A DNA stretch of 31,257 bases from contig JBGTLW010000087.1 in assembly GCA_041743835.1 (NCBI GenBank), positions 1-31,257 of the forward strand, in the 5' to 3' direction. The notes beneath the pieces were generated by a model. It was not told where the DNA came from. It did no database searches and saw only the letters and a program-made list of their open reading frames with translations. Both the position numbers and the translations under genes were made by a program. Positions 25,288 to 31,257 of this stretch are shown here, in pieces. The stretch comes from JBGTLW01 sp041743835 (lineage in GTDB: Bacteria > Planctomycetota > Phycisphaerae > Phycisphaerales > Phycisphaeraceae). Positions within the stretch are counted from its first letter, which is position 1; each line of letters begins with the position of its first letter.

Positions 25288-26157
25288 TCAATCGGCTTTG
25301 ACAGTGAACTGTTTGGGTAGGTCGCCAAAGACATTGCCAGCCAGCGCGGCGAAGTCTTCCTCGACACGCGATTCCACGTGGGCGTCGGCCATCAGAAAAT
25401 TGCCGCTGCCGATGTGGCGAACGGTGAACTTCGTGCCCGCGTTGCTCCCCGACCACGCCACCGCCCACGTCCTGGTACCACGTGCCGAGTCGGTGGTGCT
25501 CGGAAAGATCATCCCCCGTCGTTCGGTGTAGGTCTCGACCAAGGCAAGGGTGCGGGTAGGCTGGCTGAGTTCTTCGGGTCGCGTGTAGGATTGCGTGTGA
25601 TTGGACGCGGGCCCGCCGGACCCGCCGATCGCTTTGTTGCCCGGCGTGTAGCCTTGAGGCATGCCATAGATGGCGTGGGGGTTGGTGCTGGTGCCAGAGC
25701 CGACGGAATCGGGGCACAAGATGCCCAGGCGGCTTTTGAAGGTAGGCAGATCGCTGTGATAGAGGAAGTTGCTGTCGGGGGCGAGGCCCGCGTTGCTTAG
25801 ATCGACGCGCCAGTTTGCGCCAAAGCCATTGCCGCCCTGCCAACTCGGTTCATTGAATCCCATCGGGAAGTGCCCGACTTCGGTGGCGTAGTTCCAGAGC
25901 ATGATCCCCAACTGGCGCTGATTCGATTTGCAGACCGTGTCGCGCGCCACCGCGCGGGCGCTCTTGAGGGCCGGCAGCAGCAAGGCGATCAGCAGGGCGA
26001 TGATGCTGATGACGACGAGGAGTTCGATGAGGGTGAAACCATGTCGGGGCCGGGCGCGGCGTGCGGGGGAGGCCGAGGGCTGGCGATCCCTCGGCTTTGC
26101 GGGCTCGATGGGGTGGCCTTTGGGCTCCATCATGCGGACTTGGTGGTAGGTCGCCAT
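25288..26157 (-). CDS. Pseudopilin-like protein with prepilin N-terminal methylation motif (module B)
   Basis: A 289-residue protein. A basic, Pro-rich leader ends in RPRHGFTLIELL, a prepilin peptidase signal with Glu at +5. It is followed by the hydrophobic helix VVISIIALLIALLLPALKSARAVAR. The globular part opens with CKSNQRQLGIMLWNYATEVG and ends with TVRHIGSGNFLMADAHVESR, the His-x9-Asp-(G/A)-like signature of planctomycete pseudopilins; the final Gly is Ala here. The start at 26157 is preceded by AGAGAGG at good spacing. It sits between the PEP-CTERM and lyase genes on one strand, mirroring the composition of the locus at 2286-7565. It is similar in build to the 294-residue protein there but not a recent copy. 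Function unknown; possibly a surface filament or a secretion helper. Confidence 0.88.
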   Translation of the reverse strand: MATYHQVRMMEPKGHPIEPAKPRDRQPSASPARRARPRHGFTLIELLVVISIIALLIALLLPALKSARAVARDTVCKSNQRQLGIMLWNYATEVGHFPMGFNEPSWQGGNGFGANWRVDLSNAGLAPDSNFLYHSDLPTFKSRLGILCPDSVGSGTSTNPHAIYGMPQGYTPGNKAIGGSGGPASNHTQSYTRPEELSQPTRTLALVETYTERRGMIFPSTTDSARGTRTWAVAWSGSNAGTKFTVRHIGSGNFLMADAHVESRVEEDFAALAGNVFGDLPKQFTVKAD

Positions 26158-26206
26158 ATTGCCTCTCTGAGCACGTGGAGGAGGAAGTCCGGGGCGAAAC
26201 CGCCGG

Positions 26207-26222
26207 GCCGACTTCCGTCGGC
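26207..26222 (-). terminator. GC hairpin between PEP-CTERM and pseudopilin genes
   Basis: A perfect 6-bp stem (GCCGAC / GTCGGC) with a TTCC loop on the + strand, in the 93-base gap. No T run follows on the - strand, so it is more likely an attenuator or mRNA-processing structure than a full terminator. The PEP-CTERM gene at 3258 also has a hairpin right after it. Confidence 0.35.
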
Positions 26223-26250
26223 GCGGCGGCAGGAGGAATCCTGGGAAGGC

Positions 26251-27840
26251 TCACGCCTTGCGTTGACGCGAAAGCATCAGCAGACCGCCGAGGCCCATGA
26301 GCGCGAGCGATGCGGGTTCGGGGATAAGGGTCAACACAGCATCCGTGCTGTTGTAGGTGATCGAGTAATTCGCGGCGTCTGCGGCCACGCCCGACCCGCC
26401 GAGGATCGTGAGGTTGCTGGCCAGGTCGAACTCGCCGGTGACGTTGCCGTAGTTGAGGATAGTCCAGCTATCGCCGGCGCTGCCGTTGAACCCGTTGACG
26501 TAGTAGAGTTCGAGGTTCGAGTCGGCGTCGAGAGTCAGCGCCCCGTTGGTGAGGGTCAGCACGTCGAAAGTGCCGCCGGCAGTGCCGCCCAGGTCGATGC
26601 GGAGCGTGGCGTCGGTGCCGCTGAAGACCACGTCGATGTCGGTCATGGTGAACGTGCCGACACTGGCGAGGCCGCTGCCGTTGTGCTGGTTACCGGGGGA
26701 GATGATGCCCTCGTTGGTGATCGTGAGCACCTGGTTGAGGTACGTTGCGCTGGTAAGAGGGTTGTAATCCAGCGACCCGTTCGACGCGTTCGTGAGGACG
26801 CCCGTCGATTGGTTCGTGAACACCACGCTTCCACCATCGCCGGTACCGGCACTATCCACTTCGCCCTGAATGATGGCACCTGCCGCAGCCCGCCACGTGC
26901 CGGCATTGGAGATTGTCGCGGTCCCGCGCTCGTGCAGGTCCATCTTGACCGTGCCATTGTGATTCACGACACCCGTAGCCTGATTGGTGAGGCCAATGTT
27001 GACGGTTCTGTTGCTGTTGTTGATTTGGTTGTATTCGACACTGAGGGTGGAACTGGAATCGATGGTGATTGCTCCGGCATTGTTCACGCTGAGGATCGTC
27101 GCCCCATCCGAACGTCCGCTGTATAAAAAGTTCAAAAGCGCACCATTGGAAACATTCACTGCGGAACCTGCGCCAATGTTAATGTTGCTGGTGTCGTTCT
27201 GATTAGAAGTGGTGGTAGCCGTGCGAAGGGCGCCGATGGTTGCATCGGCCGAGACGTTCACTACGGCAAGATTGCTGCCAGAACCGATATTGATGGTCAG
27301 GATGTCGTCATTGGCAGTGCCGTACGCACGGCCGTTTCCGATCTGGCTGCCTGCCGTGTCCAAAGTGTAGGTGCCGTAAAGGTTGATGTTGACGCCGGTG
27401 CCGTTGTTACTGGAAAAGTTCAGGAAGTTGCCATTGAGGTCCATCTCGAACATCGCGGCGTTGCTGATGGTTGAGCCGTAGTTGATGCCTGATGCCGCAG
27501 TGCTATTGGTATTGATTGTCAGATTCGCGCCAAGCGTGATCTTGTTGGTCGCGGTGGTCGTGGATTGGTTGATTTGAAGGAACTGAATATTGGTAGCCAC
27601 ATCTACGGTGGTGGAAACGCCGAGCGGCGCATCTTCGAAGATGGCGGTGTCCACCGCGCCAGGGAGAACGTCGCCGGACCAGTTTGTGTCACCTGGACCA
27701 GAATCGGTGGACCAGTTGTTGTCCACGTCACCGACCCAGGTGACGGGGGCGGCCGAGGCCGAGTGGACACCTAGGGCCAACGACAGGCCAGCCGCAGCAG
27801 CCGTCAGAGCAAACGCGGTTTTGGATCGCAGACGATTCAT
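26251..27840 (-). CDS. PEP-CTERM protein with repetitive beta-rich (autotransporter-like) body
   Basis: A 529-residue exported protein. A signal peptide (about 1-30, ending SASA) is followed by VTWVGDVDNNWSTDSGPGDT, the typical opening of PEP-CTERM/autotransporter-associated-repeat proteins. A long body rich in Asn, Thr, Gly and Ser has regular beta patterns (for example INIGSGSNLAVVNVSADATI and LTITNEGIISPGNQHNGSGL), likely a beta-solenoid. The C-terminus carries the full sorting signal IPEPASLALMGLGGLLMLS plus RQRKA. The protein is probably sorted by an exosortase and exposed on the surface or in the matrix. AAGGAG lies at ideal spacing before the start, suggesting strong translation. It heads a PEP-CTERM, pseudopilin, lyase gene order, 84 bases downstream of the LacI gene on the same strand. 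Confidence 0.88.
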   Translation of the reverse strand: MNRLRSKTAFALTAAAAGLSLALGVHSASAAPVTWVGDVDNNWSTDSGPGDTNWSGDVLPGAVDTAIFEDAPLGVSTTVDVATNIQFLQINQSTTTATNKITLGANLTINTNSTAASGINYGSTISNAAMFEMDLNGNFLNFSSNNGTGVNINLYGTYTLDTAGSQIGNGRAYGTANDDILTINIGSGSNLAVVNVSADATIGALRTATTTSNQNDTSNINIGAGSAVNVSNGALLNFLYSGRSDGATILSVNNAGAITIDSSSTLSVEYNQINNSNRTVNIGLTNQATGVVNHNGTVKMDLHERGTATISNAGTWRAAAGAIIQGEVDSAGTGDGGSVVFTNQSTGVLTNASNGSLDYNPLTSATYLNQVLTITNEGIISPGNQHNGSGLASVGTFTMTDIDVVFSGTDATLRIDLGGTAGGTFDVLTLTNGALTLDADSNLELYYVNGFNGSAGDSWTILNYGNVTGEFDLASNLTILGGSGVAADAANYSITYNSTDAVLTLIPEPASLALMGLGGLLMLSRQRKA

Positions 27841-27924
27841 GATGATCTCCTTCTATAAAGTGACAAACACAGGTTTCGATACGGGACACAAAGCCAGATC
27901 ACACGTCTGGCGGATACATCGGAG

Positions 27925-29058
27925 TCAAGCGGACGCGGGCGGCGGGGGGCCGAGGGTTTCGCCCGCGGTATATGTCATCGGAAGCGCCACCGGGGGCAGT
28001 ACTGCGGCCGGCTCGGCGATGGCGAGCAACAACTGCTCGACCGCGGCCTCGCCCAGTTCCGCCTCGGGCAGCAGCATCGTGTCCACTGTCGGACCCACCG
28101 CGTTCTGCGCGGCGCTGAAGCAGATGACCGACAAGTCACGCCCGAGCGTCAACCCCAGCGTCTCGGCGGCACGCATGAGGATGTCTGCCTGCAAGTCGCT
28201 GTAAGCCACCACAGCCGAGGGGCGGTCGGGACTAGACAGCAGGCCCCGCGCCCGGCTGATGGCGTCGGTTTGCCACCATCCGGACGGCGTCAGTACGCGT
28301 GCCTCCAAGCCCGCTTCGTGCATCGCTTTGTCGTACCCGGCCCGGCGGTCGGCGTGGCTGTAGTGCGCCTCACCAGTCTTCGCATCCACAGAAAGGGTCG
28401 TATTGAGGAACAGCACCCGCCTGTGCCCGAGGGCCAGAAGCCGGCGGGTCGCTTCGTGAGCGGCGGCAAAATCATTGATGTAGATGCAGTTGCGCTTCTG
28501 CTTGGAGTTGATCCAGACCGAGGGGATGCGGTGTTGGGCGATCAGCTCGACCATGCGCGGGGGGACGGCGTGGGTGTAGTTGATGAGCAGGCCATCGACC
28601 ATGATCTCGCCGAGGATGCGGGGCACGGCGTCGTCACTGGTGAGGCGGGCGTCGTCGAGGAAGGTGGTGACCAGGTGCATCTGATCCGCAGCGAGGCGGT
28701 CGTGGATGCCGCGCATCATCTTGCCAAACACGGTGCTCTGGCTGTCGTGTGTGCTCAAAACAAGGCCTACGGCATTGCACTTGCCGGTGGCAATGGTGCG
28801 GGCGGCGGCGTTGGGTCGGTAGCCGAGGCGTCGTGCGGTCTTGAGCACGCGGCGGCGGGTCTGGTCGGATGCCCCGGCCGAGCTGCGGCCGCCGTTGAGC
28901 ACCTTACTGACCAGTTGGCGGGAGACGCCGAGTTGCCGGGCGATCTCCGTGACGCTGGCACCGCGTTGCGCTGCGGTGGCGTTTCCGGGGCCGTTTCCGG
29001 GGCCGTTTCCGGTAGTGTTTCCGGGGTGTTCCGACTTGTCTCGGGTGCTGATTGGCAT
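27925..29058 (-). CDS. LacI/GalR-family transcriptional regulator (module B)
   Basis: A 377-residue regulator. The headpiece is at about residues 35-80: SVTEIARQLGVSRQLVSKVL, then RRRVLKTARRLGYRPNAAAR. The effector domain includes NAVGLVLSTHDSQSTVFGKMM, INDFAAAHEATRRLLALGHRRVLF and a C-terminal LPEAELGEAAVEQLL. The N-terminal 30 residues before the headpiece are unusual: a Gly-Asn-Pro repeat encoded by four 12-base units (listed separately). The likely targets are its own gene and the divergent GH13 gene, because palindromes lie between them, and possibly the PEP-CTERM gene 84 bases downstream. The ligand is unknown. ATG 29058 has only a weak ribosome binding site, and a later start is possible. 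Confidence 0.92.
   Translation of the reverse strand: MPISTRDKSEHPGNTTGNGPGNGPGNATAAQRGASVTEIARQLGVSRQLVSKVLNGGRSSAGASDQTRRRVLKTARRLGYRPNAAARTIATGKCNAVGLVLSTHDSQSTVFGKMMRGIHDRLAADQMHLVTTFLDDARLTSDDAVPRILGEIMVDGLLINYTHAVPPRMVELIAQHRIPSVWINSKQKRNCIYINDFAAAHEATRRLLALGHRRVLFLNTTLSVDAKTGEAHYSHADRRAGYDKAMHEAGLEARVLTPSGWWQTDAISRARGLLSSPDRPSAVVAYSDLQADILMRAAETLGLTLGRDLSVICFSAAQNAVGPTVDTMLLPEAELGEAAVEQLLLAIAEPAAVLPPVALPMTYTAGETLGPPPPASA
28981..29028. repeat. 12-base tandem repeat, four units, inside the LacI gene
   Basis: Two identical units (GTTTCCGGGGCC) are followed by two degenerate ones (GTTTCCGGTAGT, GTTTCCGGGGTG). They are in frame and encode a Gly-Asn-rich stretch before the DNA-binding domain. 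The unit length keeps the frame, so slippage would change only linker length. Confidence 0.85.
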
Positions 29059-29097
29059 GGTTGAATCCGATGCGGGAACACGACCTGGATATCATTG

Positions 29098-29123
29098 ACA
29101 GGTAAATACAGTTTACAGGTAAA
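29098..29123. promoter_or_regulatory. Operator-like repeats ACAGGTAAAT and TTTACAGGTAAA
   Basis: ACAGGTAAAT occurs at 29098-29107 and 29115-29124, 17 bases apart in the same direction. TTTAC-AG-GTAAA (29112-29123) is a perfect inverted repeat, and with flanks (CAGTTTAC / GTAAATTG) 7 of 8 arm positions pair. It lies between the divergent LacI and GH13 genes, upstream of the LacI start, and is a likely regulator binding site. Confidence 0.5.
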
Positions 29124-29138
29124 TTGACTGTAGTCAAT
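29123..29138. promoter_or_regulatory. Perfect 16-base palindrome ATTGACTGTAGTCAAT
   Basis: Two 7-base arms (ATTGACT / AGTCAAT) around GT. It contains the -35 box TTGACT of the predicted GH13 promoter, so a bound repressor would block RNA polymerase. It adjoins the TTTACAGGTAAA palindrome, suggesting a compound operator for the LacI-type protein at 27925-29058. Confidence 0.55.
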
Positions 29139-29152
29139 GGGTCTGCTACAAG
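29124..29152 (+). promoter_or_regulatory. Candidate promoter of the GH13 gene
   Basis: The -35 box TTGACT (29124-29129), a spacer of exactly 17 bases and the -10 box TACAAG (29147-29152). The -35 box lies inside the 16-base palindrome. Transcription would start near 29159, leaving a leader of about 108 bases. Confidence 0.45.
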
Positions 29153-29217
29153 TTTTTTCACGACAGACCTGCGCGGACCCGCAGACAAGCTCTATCCAAG
29201 CCATGACTTAGCGTAAC

Positions 29218-29235
29218 ATGCTTATTCTTAAGCAT
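29218..29235. promoter_or_regulatory. Palindrome/hairpin ATGCTTATTCTTAAGCAT in the GH13 leader
   Basis: A perfect 7-bp stem with a TTCT loop, between the predicted promoter and the GH13 start codon. It could be a second operator or a leader RNA hairpin. The half-sites differ from the two palindromes upstream. Confidence 0.35.
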
Positions 29236-29266
29236 TTAAAGCCGCGTCCGCAGAAAGACAGTGCCT

Positions 29267-30655
29267 ATGAACCAAGAACAACGCGCATGGTTCAGGTCGG
29301 CGGTGTTCTACGAGGTTTTCCCTCGGCTACACAGTGAGCGGGGCGATTTCGAGGGCGTCCGCCAAGACCTGCCGCGCATCCGTGACCTGGGTGTGGATGT
29401 GCTCTACCTCATGCCCATCCACCCAATGGGCGATGGCAAGGACAACCGCCTGGGCAGCCCCTACGGCATCTACGACCACCGCGCGATCAACCCCGAGTAC
29501 GGCTCCGAAGACGACCTACGCCGCCTGGTCGATGATGCGCACGCACTTGGCCTCAAGGTCATCCTCGATGTCGTGCTGCACCACCTCTCTGGCCGATCGA
29601 AGCTGGCGCGTGAGAACCCGCAATGGTTCCTCCGCGACGAGCACGGCAAGCCCACGACCAAGGTCCCCGCCTGGGCTGGCGTCGCGGACCTGGACTACCG
29701 CCACCGCGAGGTGTGGCATTACCAGATCGACACGTTGCGTCATCTGCTGAGTTGGGGGATCGACGGCTTCCGCTTCGATGTCGTGCCGCTGATTCCGCTC
29801 ACCTTCTGGCTGACGGCCCGCGATGAAGTGGACCCCCAGCGCGAGCAGGTCTGGCTGGCCGAGTCCGGTTTCATGCGCTTTGTCAAGAAAGACAAGGACC
29901 TGGGCATCCCACACCTCAGCGACCCCGAGTTGTATCAGGTGTTCGACATGACCTACGACGCGGATGGTCAGGAGTATCTGCACGCCTACTTCGCTGGTCA
30001 GGCTGAGCTTTCCGACTACCTGCACCAGGTCTATCTGCAAGAGGTGCTTTACCCTGCGGACGCGATCAAGCTGCGGCTGCTGGAGTGCCACGACGATCCG
30101 CGATTCGCGATGAAGGTGCGCGACCCCGACGCGCTGCGTTGCTGGACCGCTTTCATGATGCTGCTGCCCGGCGCGATGCTGCTTTACGGCGGGCAAGAGC
30201 TGGCGACCGGTCGCGATCGGCCGATCGGCAGCCGGGGCCAGGAACACTACCACCGCGAGCGTCACAACGTGCCGTGGGAACGTGGCGACGAGTCGTTCGC
30301 CGGGTTTATGCAGCAATTGATCGCATACATGCGCAGGGTCAAGCGCGCCAGCCGTGTCTGCCACGTCAGCCAGGTGACGCGTGGCGTGGTCCGGATCGAC
30401 TGGCGCGGGCCGGAGGTAGCGTGTACGGCCCTGCTCAATCTGGAGAACCGCTTCGGCGAAATCAGCGTGCCCTGGTCCCTGAGTGGACGCGATGCGCTCA
30501 CCGACGAGCCCATCACGATCTCCGGCCAATACACCATCCAGCAACGCCCTGTGATCCTGGACCTGGACCCAGCGACCGCCCCGGTGCCACGGTCGCCCAA
30601 CGACAACTTCTCATTGCACGGCGGCGCAGACTGGTCAGCCGTCACCCGCCCATAG
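29267..30655 (+). CDS. GH13 alpha-amylase-family enzyme, cytoplasmic
   Basis: A 462-residue enzyme with no signal peptide. The GH13 conserved regions are seen in order: YLMPIHPMG...GSPYGIYDHRAINPEYG, region I VILDVVLHHLS (His replaces the usual Asn before the second His), region II GIDGFRFDVV with nucleophile D171, region III VWLAESG with acid/base E199, and region IV LLECHDDPR with the third Asp near 276. The family acts on alpha-glucosidic bonds; the short form without extra domains suits a maltodextrin- or sucrose-type glucosidase or phosphorylase, not decided here. GTG 29261 is an in-frame alternative start; ATG 29267 was chosen, with AGAAAGA upstream. It is divergent from the second LacI gene and probably repressed by it. 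The insertion sequence end lies about 60 bases downstream. Confidence 0.9.
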   Translation: MNQEQRAWFRSAVFYEVFPRLHSERGDFEGVRQDLPRIRDLGVDVLYLMPIHPMGDGKDNRLGSPYGIYDHRAINPEYGSEDDLRRLVDDAHALGLKVILDVVLHHLSGRSKLARENPQWFLRDEHGKPTTKVPAWAGVADLDYRHREVWHYQIDTLRHLLSWGIDGFRFDVVPLIPLTFWLTARDEVDPQREQVWLAESGFMRFVKKDKDLGIPHLSDPELYQVFDMTYDADGQEYLHAYFAGQAELSDYLHQVYLQEVLYPADAIKLRLLECHDDPRFAMKVRDPDALRCWTAFMMLLPGAMLLYGGQELATGRDRPIGSRGQEHYHRERHNVPWERGDESFAGFMQQLIAYMRRVKRASRVCHVSQVTRGVVRIDWRGPEVACTALLNLENRFGEISVPWSLSGRDALTDEPITISGQYTIQQRPVILDLDPATAPVPRSPNDNFSLHGGADWSAVTRP

Positions 30656-30684
30656 CCCGGCGGTTGCCGCGAGACACCCATCCA

Positions 30685-30720
30685 CAATTTGTCACGCATT
30701 CTCGCCGGAACGACAAATTG
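30685..30720. repeat. 9-base inverted repeat next to the insertion sequence end
   Basis: CAATTTGTC (30685-30693) and GACAAATTG (30712-30720) form perfect arms around 18 bases. It follows the GH13 stop codon by 29 bases and could act as a terminator, although the loop is long and no T run follows. The right arm meets the presumed insertion sequence boundary. Confidence 0.4.
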
Positions 30721-31257
30721 AACTTCCCCCCAAATGACGGGCGCGGGGAACAACATGGTTAAGCGGCCTGGTGCTTTGCTTCGTAGGCCGCGGGACTCAT
30801 ATAGTTTAGCGTCGAGTGCAGACGCTGGCGATTGTAAAACACCTCGATGTAGTCGAACAGTTTCTGGTGGGCGATGGCCCGCGTCGGCAGCGGGTCGTCC
30901 AGCTCGGTCTTGAGCGTGCCGAAGAAGCTCTCGTTCACCGCGTTGTCCCAGCAGTTGCCCTTGCGGCTCATGCTGCATGTGATGCCGTGGTCATCGAGTA
31001 GCTGCTGGAAGTCGCCGCTGGCGTACTGGCTGCCGCGGTCCGAGTGATGGATCAACCCCCGGAAGTTGTCCTGGGAATTCTCTCCCGCCCCCGGAAGCAT
31101 GCCGGTCAACCCCAGCCGTTGACGCAGCGCCCGTCGGGTCGCTTGGCACACCAGGTCGGCCTTGAGGTGATCGGCCGTGGACCAGCCCACGACCCTGCGG
31201 CTGAACAGGTCGATGACCACCGCCAGATACAGCCATCCCTCATCCGTGTCGATGTAC
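30719..31257 (-). mobile_element. IS3-family insertion sequence, right end (partial)
   Basis: The presumed boundary is TGAACTTCCCCCCAAATGAC starting at 30719. It begins with TG, as IS3-family terminal repeats do, and lies 40 bases outside the transposase stop codon, a usual distance. The other end is beyond the window, so neither the matching inverted repeat nor a target duplication can be confirmed. Confidence 0.6.
30759..31257 (-). CDS. IS3-family transposase OrfB (integrase core), C-terminal part
   Basis: The frame is open to the window edge; 165 codons are visible plus the stop. YIDTDEGWLYLAVVIDLFSRRVVGWS is the hallmark of the rve-type core of IS3-family OrfB. The second catalytic Asp is in LIHHSDRGSQYAS and the Glu in GNCWDNAVNESFFGTLKTEL. 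The C-terminus IEVFYNRQRLHSTLNYMSPAAYE is also typical. The first catalytic Asp (in a D-x-T-Y motif) would be just outside the window. It cuts and joins the element's ends. OrfA and the frameshift site are not visible. The visible part is intact, so the element may be active. Confidence 0.95.
   Translation of the reverse strand, partial: YIDTDEGWLYLAVVIDLFSRRVVGWSTADHLKADLVCQATRRALRQRLGLTGMLPGAGENSQDNFRGLIHHSDRGSQYASGDFQQLLDDHGITCSMSRKGNCWDNAVNESFFGTLKTELDDPLPTRAIAHQKLFDYIEVFYNRQRLHSTLNYMSPAAYEAKHQAA

Noticed and set aside
28981..29028. Short repeats considered as a CRISPR array
   Set aside because: Units are 12 bases with no spacers and lie in frame within a LacI gene.

Overview
The window looks like a chromosomal segment from a member of the Planctomycetota, most likely class Phycisphaerae. 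The signs are high GC, several LacI-type regulators, pseudopilin-like proteins with the FTLIELLVVI methylation motif, surface proteins ending in PEP-CTERM tails, and large secreted carbohydrate-active enzymes. This is inference from gene content. All family names come from motif recognition by eye, not from database searches.

Layout. (1) 1-734: 3' part of an alpha-L-rhamnosidase-like gene. (2) 1032-9062, + strand, 'module A': LacI regulator, pseudopilin-like protein, PEP-CTERM protein with a DNRLRE-like domain, 1132-residue secreted glycosidase with a CBM9-like domain, then an ADP-ribosylglycohydrolase. (3) 9368-20433, - strand: an approximately 11-kb operon of eight genes with very short gaps or overlaps. 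In transcription order they are a DUF2334-type deacetylase, a tandem GT4-GT4 protein, a GT4-GT2 fusion, a GT2, an ABC-2 permease, its ATPase, and two more GT2 proteins. It reads as an ABC-transporter-dependent surface glycan cluster. (4) 20637-22336, + strand: a GT39/ArnT-like membrane glycosyltransferase and the severed N-terminus of a WecG/TagA/CpsF-type transferase. (5) 22320-29058, - strand, 'module B': LacI regulator, PEP-CTERM protein, pseudopilin-like protein, secreted pectate-lyase-like protein. (6) 29267-30655: a cytoplasmic GH13 enzyme divergent from the second LacI gene. (7) 30719-end: right end of an IS3-family insertion sequence.

The main point of interest is that modules A and B have the same four parts on one strand: LacI regulator, pseudopilin-like protein, PEP-CTERM protein, large secreted carbohydrate-active enzyme. 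In each, a GC-rich hairpin follows the PEP-CTERM gene. Palindromic candidate operators sit by the regulators and by the first structural gene of module A. A working hypothesis is a substrate-induced polysaccharide-utilisation cassette that makes a dedicated surface or pilus-like structure together with its enzyme.

No tRNA, rRNA or CRISPR array was seen.
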